A DNA stretch of 64,000 nucleotides from Antedon mediterranea (taxonomy: Eukaryota > Echinodermata > Crinoidea > Comatulida > Antedonidae). The position numbers and the translations under genes are program-made. This document shows positions 12,101 to 23,484 of the stretch, piece by piece. The notes beneath the pieces were generated by a model that was not told the origin of the DNA, did not search any database, and saw only the letters and a program-made list of their open reading frames with translations. Position 1 is the stretch's first letter; every line of letters begins with the position of its first letter. The stretch is taken from contig NC_092673.1 in the NCBI RefSeq assembly GCF_964355755.1, positions 1,307,001 to 1,371,000 of the forward strand. The letters are read 5' to 3'.

Positions 12101-14936
12101 GTGGAAATAGTTGTACACTCACATAAAGAGAGCCAATGTTAGCATTCCACTGTTATGCATTCTAAATACATTGCGCCAAAACGAGAAACCATGTGTGTTA
12201 ATGATGAATGTTTACCAAATGAAGGCTCAACGGAGCTCACATTACTTTTTGTCAAAAAGGTACACAGAGCCTCATATAAGTCAATAATTTCTATATAAAA
12301 CTTACTTTAACTGCGTTTCTTTTGGACAAAAGTGTAACCTGTCATAATCTATAAGGTAAAGATATTAAATCTAATAGTCAACTTGATTCATATATTTATA
12401 TACAGCACAATAAAAAACAAATAGTTGAAAAATAAGGAAAAATATCTCTCATCGCTGTGTGAACCTACAGTATATCCAAGATTGGTAATATTATTTTTGA
12501 CAACCTAGTAACAAGCTGGGTCATGTCAATCCATTCTGCGCATGTTTCTAGGTCCAGACGTTGACCGAAGATCATCAATATATAAGTTGCATGGCGTCAC
12601 AAATTGAAAGGTCTCTAGTACCCAGGCAATCTAACAACATGACACTGAACTCGCCTTGCCAAGATAGGAACTTGTAACAGTCTTATGTTTGGCTGCGACA
12701 AATACCAACAGTACTGTTACTATGTACATATTCTCTACGGCGCGTGGTAACTGTTAAGGGCGTGGAACTGATCGTACCGCAACCAAAGATGAACTCTTTG
12801 AACACCAGAGGTCAGCTTTCTGTTGTTAGATTGCCTTGTTAGTACCGATTGAGAGCATGGCTGCTAAAAGGGAGATAAAAGTGTAGCAATCTATACCAAT
12901 ATGTTAAATTGAGAGTATATACCTAGACCACATTCACCTACAGCTACAACTTTGCCTTCTGCACCATTGATTAATCCAAGCAACTTCTGCATGTAGTTCT
13001 GTGATCCTTCATTCTCAAATTCACTGCATCTTGTAGGATGACATCCTACTGTACTGTATAAAGCATCTATATGAATTAAAAAATATTGAATATTCATAAT
13101 AAAGACACTATCCCTACAATTGTTGATGTTTTGTAAAAATAACGCATATACTTTAAAAACAGGTCATTCCTTGTCTTAAATGCACATGTTACGGTAAATT
13201 ATGATAAAAAGAGAGAAACAATGCACTACGCAAGTAGCTCACATCGAATGTCCTCTCGTGGACAGTTTTATATTATCAAAAATTGGTGCGTAACTGTGTA
13301 GGCCAGGAACTGACTTGAAATTGCCAACTTGTTTGATAGAGGAAGCAGCCATATTGGACAGTCCATCTCCACAGTGGGACATTATTTGAGCTGTAATGTT
13401 GTCCCTCTAATTGTATAATACAACCTCTATGTATCAAAATGAATGATGATCTCATAAAATGTATGTAAAAATGTAAGATGATGTTTTTAAAATAATTTAA
13501 ATGTATATACCATTTGTTTTTGCTAGCTCCAATGCCAATTTGCTGTCCTCAAGGTTACCTCCAGTTATTATCATCTATAATGTAATAAAAAAGATTAAGT
13601 ATTCATTAAGATAAAAACCAATATAAACATATCATATTGAAACAGGTTTTCACATATGTCTTCAATTTCGGTTTATTATTTCAGAAAAGCCTAATTATGT
13701 ATTAAAGGCAATGGTACACATAAGATAGAAAAACAGAAAATGAAATATTTCAAAAAAGGACACACAAAGCAGGAAACTATTGCACAAACTTTGTTGTAAG
13801 CATACATTAAGCTCTGTCTACAGTCACTATCAAACATTATGTGAAAAAAAAAATGTGATGTGCCCATATATGGACATAATGATATCACTACCATATTTGG
13901 GCACATCACTAGTTGCAGTTTTTCTTGAAGAGTAAAATTAATTGTTTAATATATTACAGTTAAAATAATTACAATTGCATACAATACCTTTTGAATGCCC
14001 ACATTATGAGCTCTTTGTAAAACTTCAAGTAAGTCATCTAAGGATAATTTAAAAAAAGGACAAATAGCATTAATAATTCTAATTGAGATGTCTGATATTA
14101 TTTTTTAATTTTAAGTGAACTATGATTTAATCACAATTGTTTTTGTTTGAAAATACATCTTATTTTCATATCAATTCATGGTAAATATTTATTTAGTATA
14201 AAATAATAGTAAAAAAATGTTAAAAATTGTTATATACCTTGATGTCGTTGTTTCCCGTGATAAAGTCCTCTGAAAACTTTATCTAAGGAAATAAAAGATT
14301 ATATTTAAAACTTTTTAGTGAGCATCTTTGCTAGTACTATACTACACAATACACAGTAGAAATCTAAATTTACAAACTATTTATTAAACAGCTCTTTTTT
14401 AAGTGTTGGTAAACAACTTACCTGTCAGATTTACACCAATATCTGCAAAACAATACAAAATTACTTTATAAATTAGTCTCCGTGACTGTGTTCGAGTAGT
14501 CATTAACAAACAAGTATATTAATTATAACAATTATAATAATAATAATAGTATGCCTACTACTACTCTACTCTACTGTCTGTACTACTCTTCTCTAGGCCC
14601 CTAGTAGGCCTAGCTAGGCTAAAATTAGATTAGGAGGCCTAGTAGACCTGCTGGGCCTAGTTAGCCTGCTCTACTCTACTAGTACTAGAGGATCCGTACT
14701 AGATAGGGCTGGGTGGGCCTACACACAGGCTACTACCTTTAGTATGCCTAACTAGCCTAGCTAGCTAGTGTAGTAGTAACTAGCCTAGCTAGCTAGGCCT
14801 AGGCCTAGAATAGATGCACATTTTTTAGCAGTTTAAAGTCGCGTAATTACAAAAAAAAACAATTGGCCTACTTTCTTAAATTACTTAGGTTATAATAATT
14901 ACCAATTAATTTTAAAGTTGTTATTTGCTTAGCCAT
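9110..14936 (-). CDS. TATDN1: TATDN1 deoxyribonuclease, TatD family, complete, 13 exons
   Basis: Exons: 14903-14936, 14422-14442, 14238-14282, 13988-14037, 13511-13574, 12923-13066, 12306-12348, 11905-11990, 11481-11521, 11068-11144, 10430-10500, 9643-9775, 9110-9215. The total is 915 nt, 304 aa (human 297). The family are metal-dependent TIM-barrel nucleases of the amidohydrolase fold that degrade DNA. Conserved blocks: LIDIGVNLTD (~10-19), [13 protein letters not shown] (~53-65), [10 protein letters not shown] (~75-84), GECGLDYDR with the metal-ligand Glu (~115-123), [11 protein letters not shown] with a ligand His (~143-153), VHSFDG (~177-182), IETDAPWC with the catalytic Asp (~223-230), and HAGSKFIQ. 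Exon 2 is a 21-nt microexon. Introns 11 and 12 are filled by tandem arrays. The gene is head to head with MFSD10. The stop is followed within a few bases by AATAAA on the minus strand. Confidence 0.95.
9880..10286. repeat. 19-nt near-palindromic array, ~20 copies, in TATDN1 intron 12
   Basis: The unit is GTATACTGCACAGTATATT. Variants with TATACTGTACAGTATA are perfect palindromes. Both strands stay open in several frames, giving 98-159-codon artefacts. Each unit could fold into a small hairpin, and the array fills most of the last intron. Confidence 0.9.
10631..11035. repeat. 55-nt tandem repeat, ~7 copies, in TATDN1 intron 10
   Basis: The spacing is 55 nt, measured at 10636, 10691 and 10746. 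The unit contains TTTAACTTACTCAGTCTAAA followed by a GAGAAGAG-rich part and GATAGAAGTTAGGGGCAG. The last copy carries a partial internal duplication of AGAGAAAGAATTT. Confidence 0.9.
11168..11280. mobile_element. MITE family A, copy 1
   Basis: Ends are TTAAGCTCTGTCTACACTAT and the inverted ATAGTGTACACAGAGCTTTA. The interior carries the family motif CCAAATATGGTAGTGATAT with a small GGTAT expansion. It lies in an intron of TATDN1, flanked by TA. Confidence 0.85.
12624..12836. mobile_element. MITE family D, copy 2
   Basis: Bounded by GGCAATCTAACAACA and its inverse TGTTGTTAGATTGCC. The interior aligns with 3317-3526. No coding capacity. It lies in TATDN1 intron 6. Confidence 0.8.
13808..13912. 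mobile_element. MITE family A, copy 2 (right end missing)
   Basis: Left end TTAAGCTCTGTCTAC, then ATGTGATGTGCCCATATATG and ATCACTACCATATTTGGGCA. The terminal repeat on the right is absent. It lies in a TATDN1 intron. Confidence 0.75.
14579..14812. repeat. CTAG/AGGCCTAG-rich tract in TATDN1 intron 1
   Basis: Dense copies of CTAG, AGGCCTAG and GCTAGCTAG, largely self-complementary. A similar tract lies in AP5B1 intron 1 (36880-37060). The function is unknown. Confidence 0.6.
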
Positions 14937-16175
14937 CGAATCACATGCCATGTGCGCCAGATTAAATTATTATTATTATGTGACTGAAAGTTCAAGGGTT
15001 ACGTTCACGCTCGAATGCGTTTCTAAAGTCAACAAAAGAGGAAGGTGGTGCTAGTGGTTGCTTCTTATTTTTAGGCCTAACTTAGTGGAAGGACGATCAC
15101 AGCACAGGTAGTTGTTATATCCTGTTTGACGTGGTGTATAACACAAGGAAGTAAGTATACTCTATATACACTATAATAATCTATATTAAATATTTGTAAT
15201 GGCGTACACAGTTAGGTAGGCTAGGCCTAGGCTTAGTATAGTAGTATGTAACGCGTTTATAACGTGTGCAGACAGTGCAGATGATCCCCGTGCAGATCAC
15301 AAGATCACATTTTTAGCCTCTAAAAAAGTGTACGTGGTAGGTCTTCGATAGGAAATGGGACATCCAATCAAAATAGTAATAGGATTAGAAAAGTGAGACA
15401 GTCGCTATTTTATTTTAATGATTTACCCTTTTTTCTTTGTAATATTTTTCTTTCCAATATTACATTTTATTTATAAAAATATTGTTTATAGAATAGTATA
15501 CTTACTACCTAGAACTAGGAGGCCTCAGATAGACAATAGGCCTATTATATTGTTAATAAATCATAAGCTTCTTAAATTTCTTTTATTGAATAGAAGTGTA
15601 TCAATGATGACAATGCACAAAATGCTATTATGTTTCATTCATCCTGTATGAGGAACTAAACTAAAACTTATGAATGAATGATTTGTACTTTTAATATTTT
15701 ATTTATGTGTGTCAGGAGTCGCAGCTACTGTATTTAAATAAAAGAAATATAGTATTATTTGTATTAGGGCCAACTCTCTAACTAAGTAAAAAGTTTGGTA
15801 AATGTCCTACAAAGACTAAATGCTATTAAGAGTTACTGTGTCAGCATGTACTGTTCAACCTTATGGTGTAGATATAATAAGAGCACTCTGAGATCATTTA
15901 AAGTATGCTATAACAATGCCTTGTATTGTATTGTTTGCTGCTGAAGCAGCTTAGAAAGTGATAGCATGTTGTTTGTTTTAAATGAAATTCCATCCAAAAA
16001 TTGAATAATTGTTTCAATATCATAGAGATAGAATAACCGAAGCTTTGGATTTAGAATATTTAGATTTTTTATTTCATTGCCCTTAAATTTAACAGGGAGT
16101 TGTAAAATAAGAACTCCCTGAATTTAAGTAGTAAATTTTGGTCGTTTTTTCCTTGTTGGATTAGAGAGAAAGAGA
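14937..16175. promoter_or_regulatory. Divergent spacer between TATDN1 and MFSD10
   Basis: A 1.24-kb head-to-head interval that must contain both promoters. AAG|GTAAGTAT-like donors near 15150 could end an untranslated first exon of MFSD10, but no UTR exon can be proven. No TATA box stands out in the AT-rich background. Confidence 0.4.
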
Positions 16176-19100
16176 ATGGCTGGATCAGCACTTTCAGAAA
16201 AGAAGGAGATGGCTGGTGTTGACAAAGAGAAGATGTCAGGAATGGTGAAGATAGTGTTTGTATCACTACTCCTTGATCTGTTAGCCTTTACCATGATTCT
16301 TCCATTGCTTCCTTCTCTACTCGACTACTATGGTAATACTGATCAGGTAAAGGTAAAACTTTGTTTAAAACACTACAGTTATATTATCAAATTGTAATCA
16401 GTCAAAATATTGAATCATATCACAAGAATATTTAGTATTTTATGACTATTAACTGCTATTTTAACAGAGTTTAACATAAAAAAAATGCTTTTAAGTACAG
16501 TTATACTTCCTGTGTCAGACAATTAATAATAATAATATAAAAGTTCTCGTATAAGCGCCAAATTCCAAAGAATGGATCATTGCTCATGGCAATGTGGACT
16601 CTGATGTTAAACTTTTCAACTACATGCTTCTTCCCTAAGGGTCATGTCAGTGCAGCCACTTTAAAGAGCTCTCATCTGTCGACAACACAGTGGCTGTGTA
16701 ACCCCCTACTCATCTCAAAAGATGTACTAAGTTCTTTAAAGTGCACATGAGCCAGATGTGTACACTGGACCTATGGTTTACAGTCTTTATCCGAGAAGAC
16801 TTGTTTTACCACCAGTGAGCCTCGAACCCTACCGTTGTTATGTCTACGTAATTACGGTTCCACTGACTGTCTTAACAGCTCGGCCACTCACGCAATAGCA
16901 TTATGTTTTATTTTAATGTTTTTTACAGAGTGGATTGTACACCAGTATGCTGTCCTCATGCACTGCATTCAGAGAACTCCTGGGAATACCTGACACAGAG
17001 AAATATAATTCAGTACTGTTTGGAGGTATACAGCTATATTCAACTCTTTAATATCTGTTTTAAATAATTTATATTATACTTAAGTCATTTCTGGTCACAT
17101 ATGGAAACATACTTCCATATAATACAGCTAATTATCAGTGCAAAGTTGTGTCTTGACCTTACCAGGTACCCATTTGTACACCTGGGTGAACAGAGGCAAA
17201 CCTAAGTGTCTTGCCTAAGGATGATACAAGCAATGTGACAAGCGTTGGATTCGAACCCAAGATCTCACAATCAATAGTCCAACATCCAAAACACTGTGCC
17301 AAACGCCTATATGACCAAGTGTAACCTCATACTTGAGTATATAAATCCATTGTTTTCCCATAATTCCCTTAATGTTATACCCAGAGCCATATGCAGGTCA
17401 TATTTACAAAATGAAGACGTTAGTCAAGTTTATGATTATTTCTAATTTGCAGGCATTATAGGTTCGTTGTTCAGCTTTCTTCAGTTTATAATTTGTCCAG
17501 TTTGTGGAGCTGCTTCTGATTATTATGGTAGAAGACCACTCATGATCATATCAATGGTAAATACAAACAATGAATACTGTATTTAAATCAATATTCACTG
17601 ATGTGAGCAAAATAATTAAATCTTCAAAAATGTTTTCATCTGGTTTTATATAATCTTTACGTTAAACCGTAACAAGATACATACGTGTGCCACATTTCAA
17701 CCTGTTTCTTTTTTTTTGTCACATAAAGTTTGATAGTGTAGACAGAGTTTATATATAAAGTACTTTTTTTTATGCCTTTTTTACATTCTATCTGTATATG
17801 CATTAGACCAACAAAGATGAATTGAACAAGATGTTTTCTTTCCTCTTCAGATTGGGATTGTCGCTTCTTACATACTGTGGGCCTTGTCACACAATTTTAC
17901 TATCTTTGTTCTAGCAAGGATCGTTGGAGGCCTCAGTAAAAGTAATGTTAGTCTAAGTACTACTATTGTAACAGATGTTTCTTCAACGAAAACACGTGGG
18001 AAAGGAATGGTAAGATTTCAGGAACTTTTGGCAATTCCAGGGCCGTAGCCAGGATCTGTCAAGGTGGGGTTCAAACACTAAAGCTTGGTTCCCACTTGAA
18101 CGTAACGCAAGGACGTAAACGCAACGCCAGCGTTTTAACCAATGACAAGCGAAGTTATAGACAGTTAGCAATCACAAGCGAATAAGCCATCGCTTGTGAT
18201 TTGTCAATTCACTTGCGTTGCGTTACGTCTTTGTGTTGCGTCGCTAGTGGGAACCACGCTTAAGTATTTGAGCCACAGGCCCTTATGGCACACATATTTG
18301 GAGGATTTTCAGAGATGTGATGAGGGTATTGGGCATGTCAGGGATGGTGGTTTGCAGTTGATTAAGGGGGTTCGCTGTAAATTCGCTGTAAATTCTTTTG
18401 AATTTTTACTTTGTACGTTTTTTACAGAATTATCCAGCTGTTGGCTGCCTTCTGTTTGTACTATTTATGTGTTCTTTTTATGAATAAATACCTATATAAT
18501 TATATATAAAGTGGGGTTCACCCAACCATAAAAAACCCCCTGGCTACAGGCCTGAATTCAGTTATGGTGTTAAAAGATTATTGAAAGATAGTTACTTTTA
18601 CTCCTTTCTACAATCATCATGCCATATTGCTTTTGTAATATAAATTATATATTATATTTCTTTCCAGGCACTTGTTGGTATTGCCTTCTCTATAGGTTTC
18701 ATTGTTGGGCCTCTCATTGGCGCCTTCTTTGCTAGTCGTGGAGTCGGTGAGGGCACCGCATTCTATGTGAAGCCTGCATTGCTTGCCCTGACCCTGGCAA
18801 CGGCTGACCTACTTTTCATAATAGCCTTTATGAAGGAGACACTACCAGAAGGAAAACGGGTAAGACATTTGTCATTATTTTGTTACAGTTTGGTTTAGTT
18901 GTGTCATTCATAACTTACCAGGATAATTTTATGTTAGCATTTTTTATCTGGGAAGATTGCTTTAACTTCAAAATAATTAATAAAATACCCCTATATATAC
19001 ATGGTATAATATAAGAAGAAACTTTTGAAACAAGGTATTATTATTGATTTGATCATTATTTTTTCATCTTTGTTATATCAATTTGTTCATTTTTTCAGGC

Positions 19101-22100
19101 AAACTCTTTTAGTAATTCACTAACTGATGTTCAAGACCTGATCAACCCTATTTCATTATTCAACTTTGCTGCCGTTAAGGAAGTTAGACGAAAATGTAGG
19201 TTATAAATTATTTATTTTTACTGTTTGGTAGTAAACATTAAACTCTGCTTTCTCTTAATAACACCAGGGAGTGTAAAGGGAGATAAACAAGGTCTCTAAA
19301 GAGCTAGATGCGTACAAAAAACAACAATAAAAAATTTAGTAGAGGAACTGTAGCTACCATGTGTCATAGAGGCCATACTTCTTGTTGCTTGAACATTATT
19401 ATTTCATTATATAGATTAATTTATTGTACATTTGATTGATTTGATTGATTTATTTGATGGATTGATTTATTTGATTGATTTATTTGATTGATTTATTTGA
19501 TTGATGGATTGATTGATTGGATTGAATGATTGATGGATTGATTGATTGATTTGATGGACTGATTGATGATTGATTTGATTGATTGATTTGATTGACTGAT
19601 TTGATTGAATGCCATTGAATCTGTAACAATTATGTAATCTGATTACTTTTCAGCAATGCTTCGTCAAGTTGGCCTTTCATATTTCTTCTATCTTTTTATC
19701 TTTTCTGGTTTGGAATTCACGCTTACCTTTCTGGTACATAGAAGATTCAATTACACAAGGTATATACTGTATTTCATAATGTGCTTCACATTATAAATTT
19801 ATTAATATATTTAAAATGATTAATGTATTTTATTTCATTGACATATTCATTTATTTTGTTGAAAAGTTTCATCAAAATTCAATTTAGCATAATTATATAC
19901 TTGGCAAAATAGAATTTTGCCAAGTATAGCACTTGGTTTGCTTTGTTTGTTAGCAAGATAGTGCCTACAATGTTCAAGTTATAATAGCACTTGGTTTGTT
20001 TGTTTGTTAGCAAGATAGTGCCTACAATGTTCAAGTTATAATAGCACTTGGTTTGCTTTGTTTGTTAGCAAGATAGTGCCTACAATGTTCAAGTTATAAT
20101 AGCACTTGGTTTGCTTTGTTTGTTAGCAAGATAGTGCCTACAATGTTATACTTGCTTTGTTTGTTTGTTAGCAAGATAGTGCCTACAATGTTCAAGTTAT
20201 AATTCTGAATTGTTGGTGTAAACGTGTATATACTTACAGAACAAGAAAATCAGTTCATTAATAACTCACAAATAAAAAAAAGAAAAACTTGTATTCATTT
20301 AACATGGGCTGAAATATCAACATGTGCCCTCTGTGGCAATATTTCACTCACTTCACAATATATAAACAAGACACTAATGAAGATATAATTAAGATTATTT
20401 ATTAATATTAATATTAGTTATATCTGTTTCTTTTTCTTCTTTTGCCCATCAGTATGCAACAAGGCCGAATGTTCTTCTTTATGGGTTCTATCATGGCTAT
20501 TGTGCAGGGTGAGTATCTTAAAAACAAGTAGCAAGTTAACCTTAAGTATACCGGAGTAACTCCCTACTTGTCTCAAGTGATGATGAGTGAGTGGCCGAGC
20601 GGTTAAGACAGTGGAACTGTAATCACGTAGCCATAACATCGGCAGGGGTTCGAGGCTCACTCACTCCATGGTTCTGGTGGTAGAACGAGTCTTCTCGGAT
20701 AAGGACTATAAACCGTAGGTCCAGTGTACACAACTTGCTCGTGTGCACTTTAAAGAACCTAGTACATCTTTTGAGACGAGTAGGGGGTTACCCCGGTGTA
20801 TTAGTACATCACAGCCACTGATCACCAACTGGGCCCTCTGGGAGATCAGTCTTTGACTGAAGAGGTCACCCAGTATAAAGATAAAACAAACAAAAAACAA
20901 ACAAAAAACAAACAAACAAATCAAAAGATGTACTATATTTTTGTATAACCTATGTGCTCTAATTTCTTTTATATTGCTGATATAAAGTATATTATTATTT
21001 ATTTATTATTGTTATAATTATTAATTAATACTACTACTACTACTATTAATACTGTATTAATAATTATTATAATGTAATTAAGGTGGATATGTCAGACGAA
21101 TTCAACCAGGAAAAGAAAAGAAAGTTGCTCTTATGGTGAGTTTTAAGCTCTGTCTACACTATCAAACTTTATGTGACGAAAAATGTGATGTGCCCATATA
21201 TGGACATGATGATGTCATATCACTACCATATTTGGAAATATCACTACCATATTTGGGCAAATCACACTTTTTATTATTTATTTACTTTGATTAGTTCAAT
21301 AGCAATTATAAGTCAACTTAATTTGTAAAAACACAAAGCAGTCAGTCAGATATTTTTAATGTGATGCTCAACCTTTTTTTGTACGGGAAAACTAATTTCA
21401 ATGTTTGATTTGTTAGGGCATTATTGTATTGATTCCTGCATTCATCATCATTGGCTACGCTACAACACCCTTCGTTTGTTACCTTGGTCTCACACTCTTC
21501 TCATTCGGTAAGTCTGTTTTTAATCTTATTATATTTTATACTTATACTAATGTACCTTTTCTTCCATTTTTTCTGTATATATCTCAAATTGTGTATGCTT
21601 TTATTTTTCTGTATTTATGTTATATATGTTTTAACTTTTTTCTTTTCTTTTAAACCTTGTAACTGGACCATTTTGAAAAGCAATACTAAGTTACTGAAAA
21701 TGCAATCCAGTCAATCAAAAATAAATAAATAAAATAATGTGTGGCCTTTTGTTTTGCATTAGCTTTCACTGAATATTGTTTCTATTTCAGCTTCTGCAAC
21801 TGTAGTTCCTTGTTTAACAACTCTTGTATCTACATTTGGTAAGCCATTTAAAATCTCTAATTATTAGCCTCTAAATAATCAGTGCATACAGTTTAACTAT
21901 ATGTCACTACAGTCTTGTGTACTGAACGATAATACAGCCTACTACAGTTCCACTTTGAATCCAAAAATACTACTTATGTTAGGTTAGATTACATAGTAAC
22001 ATGGAACTTGTGCAATGACCTATGACATCATAATGGAGATGCTATTTGCATAGTCATCAGACCTTGGATTTTGTGTTATAGTCGTGCGGATTCTAGTCGA

Positions 22101-22509
22101 ATCAAGCACGGCACGCTTGTATTAATTATTTCCTTTCATATATTTTGTATATCAATTATTTTTTAACATTATTTTGAACTATTAGTTTTATTTTAATAAT
22201 ATTTCAGGTAAAGATGACCAAAAAGGAACTGTTTTGGGGATTTTCCGATCGCTAGGAGCACTAGCTAGAGCATTTGGTCCGATAATTGCATCATCTGGTA
22301 TGTTTCAAATCTTAAGCCTACTAATTATTATTATTATTAGCTAGATGACTACAGTGTTATTGGAACAAGATATTCCAAAACCAATTTCTTTTTTTTGTTA
22401 TTTAGTTTACTGGAGCCTGGGTGCAACAACTTGCTACATCTTTGGTGGAGTGAGTCTTCTTCTACCAGTTGTAATTTTACAAAGGGCTGTATCTGTGAAA
22501 AGCGACTAA
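16176..22509 (+). CDS. MFSD10: MFSD10 major facilitator transporter (TETRAN-like), complete, 13 exons
   Basis: Exons: 16176-16346, 16929-17025, 17453-17556, 17851-18009, 18668-18859, 19099-19195, 19654-19759, 20453-20508, 21083-21135, 21417-21507, 21791-21838, 22208-22297, 22406-22509. The total is 1368 nt, 455 aa, the same length as human MFSD10. It is a 12-TM MFS membrane protein; the human protein has been studied as an organic-anion/drug transporter. Motifs: FVSLLLDLLAFTMILPLLPS (TM1), CGAASDYYGRRPLM (the MFS loop 2-3 signature, ~110-123), RIVGGLSKSNVSLST (~143-157), GFIVGPLIGA (TM5), SGLEFTLTFLVHRRFNYTS, GYVRRIQPGKEKK, GTVLGIFRSLGALARAFGP (TM11). The start gives the best N-terminal fit. 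Introns carry two SINEs, MITEs, a GATT microsatellite and a 58-nt array. A copy of exon 11 with flanking introns lies at 29893-30278. Confidence 0.95.
16520..16893 (-). mobile_element. tRNA-derived SINE (type 1), minus orientation
   Basis: Read on the minus strand it begins GAGTGGCCGAGCTGTTAAGA (A-box like) and has GGGTTCGAGGCTCAC (B-box like), followed by a body shared with 20583-20930 (ATCTTTTGAGATGAGTAGGG). It ends in an ATTATT-rich tail. It lies in MFSD10 intron 1. The tRNA head lacks a credible anticodon arm, so it is not a functional tRNA gene. Confidence 0.75.
17140..17320 (-). mobile_element. tRNA-derived SINE (type 2), minus orientation
   Basis: On the minus strand: GTTTGGCACAGTGTTTTGGA (A-box region), then CTTGGGTTCGAATCCAACGC (B box). 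The body continues toward lower coordinates with GACACTTAGGTTTGCCTCTG. It lies in MFSD10 intron 2. Confidence 0.65.
17705..17752. mobile_element. MITE family A, terminal fragment
   Basis: Only the right part is present: GTCACATAAAGTTTGATAGT then GTAGACAGAGTTTATA. It lies in MFSD10 intron 3. Confidence 0.6.
18038..18554. mobile_element. TIR transposon family F, copy 1, with AATTC target duplication
   Basis: The element begins CAGGGCCGTAGCCAGGATC and ends CCCCTGGCTACAGGCCTG. The ends are imperfect inverted repeats. AATTC occurs directly outside both ends (18033-18037 and 18555-18559), a 5-bp target-site duplication. A family B MITE is nested at 18080-18263. It is non-coding and lies in MFSD10 intron 4. 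Confidence 0.8.
18080..18263. mobile_element. MITE family B, copy 1 (nested)
   Basis: Left end AAGCTTGGTTCCCACTTG, right end CTAGTGGGAACCACGCTT. The interior has ACGCAAGGACGTAA and an inverted pair around CGCTTGTGAT, so the whole element can fold back on itself. Confidence 0.8.
19432..19612. repeat. (GATT)n microsatellite in MFSD10 intron 6
   Basis: Interrupted GATT/GATTT repeat of about 180 nt, ending ~40 nt upstream of exon 7. Confidence 0.85.
19925..20203. repeat. 58-nt tandem repeat, ~5 copies, in MFSD10 intron 7
   Basis: The unit contains TAGCACTTGGTTTGCTTTGT then GTTAGCAAGATAGTGCCTAC and AATGTTCAAGTTATAA. Copy 2 lacks a few bases and copy 4 to 5 is partly deleted. Confidence 0.85.
20583..20930 (+). 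mobile_element. tRNA-derived SINE (type 1), plus orientation
   Basis: The head GAGTGGCCGAGCGGTTAAGA matches a tRNA A box and GGGGTTCGAGGCTCACTCAC a B box; the first half of the A-box region resembles tRNA-Leu/Ser. The body includes TAAACCGTAGGTCCAGTGTA and TCTTTTGAGACGAGTAGGGG. The 3' end GGTCACCCAGTATAAAGA leads into an A-rich (AAACA)n tail. It lies in MFSD10 intron 8. Confidence 0.8.
21143..21272. mobile_element. MITE family A, copy 4 (right end missing)
   Basis: Starts TTAAGCTCTGTCTACACTAT, only 7 nt inside the donor of MFSD10 exon 9. It has the interior GTGATGTGCCCATATATGGA and a duplicated TATCACTACCATATTTGG, and stops without the right terminal repeat. Confidence 0.85.
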
Positions 22510-22542
22510 TCAACACAATGGGGTTGATTAGGTACATGCAGT

Positions 22543-23484
22543 TTCAATGTAGTTCAATGGCAGTTGCATTGCAAGGGCTGCCAATGTAGTTCAATGGCAG
22601 TTGCATTGCAAGGGCTGCCAATGTAGTTTAATGGCAGTTGCATTGCAAGGGCTGCCAATGTAGTTCAATGGCAGTTGCATTGCAAGGCCTGCCAACGGGG
22701 CTGCCAATTTAGTTCAATGGCAGTTGCATTGCAAGGGCTGCCAATGTAGTTCAATGGCAGTTTCTTTGCAAGGGCTGCCTATGTAGTTCAATGGCAGTTT
22801 CTTTGCAAGGGCTGCCAATGTAGTTCAATGGCAGTTGCATTGCAAGGGCTGCCAATGTAGTTAAATGGCAATTTCTTTGCAAGGGCTGCCAATGTAGTTC
22901 AATGGCAGTTGCATTGCAAGGGCTGCCAATGTAGTTCAATGGCAGTTGCATTGCAAGGGCTGCCAATGTGGTTCAATGGCAGTTTCTTTGCAAGGGCTGC
23001 CAATGTAGTTCAATGGCAGTTGCATTGCATGGCTGCCAATGTAGTTCAATGGCAGTTTCTTTGCAAGGGCTCCCAATGTAGTTCAATGGCAGTTGCATTG
23101 CAAGGCTGCCAATGTAGTTCAATTGCAGTTTCTTTGCAAGGGCTCCCAATGTAGTTCAATGGCAGTTGCATTGCAAGGCTGCAAATGTAGTTCAATGGCA
23201 GTTTCTTTGCAAGGGCTGCCAATGTAGTTCAATGGCAGTTGCATTGCAAGGGCTGCCAATGTGGTTCAATGGCAGTTTCTTTGCAAGGGCTGCCAATGTA
23301 GTTCAATGGCAGTTGCATTGCAAGGGTTGCCAATGTAGTTCAATGGCAGTTGCATTGCAAGGGCTGCCAATGTAGTTCAATGGCAGTTTCTTTGCAAGGG
23401 CTGCCAATGTAGTTCAATGGCAGTTGCATTGCAAGGTTGCCAATGTAGTTCAATGGCAGTTGCATTGCAAGGGTTGACAATGTA
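22543..23484. repeat. 37-nt minisatellite, ~25 copies, after the MFSD10 stop
   Basis: The unit is GTAGTTCAATGGCAGTTGCA plus TTGCAAGGGCTGCCAAT. Two subtypes alternate irregularly: GCAGTTGCATTG and GCAGTTTCTTTG. It begins ~34 nt after the MFSD10 stop codon, so it probably lies in the 3' UTR. The first clear AATAAA beyond it is near 23945. The 69-81-codon open frames here are artefacts. Confidence 0.9.

Noticed and set aside
20583-20670. Functional tRNA gene
   Set aside because: A and B boxes are present, but no proper anticodon arm or acceptor stem, and the sequence continues into a SINE body shared with another copy.
22751-23375. 69-81-codon frames on both strands
   Set aside because: Read-through of the 37-nt minisatellite; no conserved protein features.
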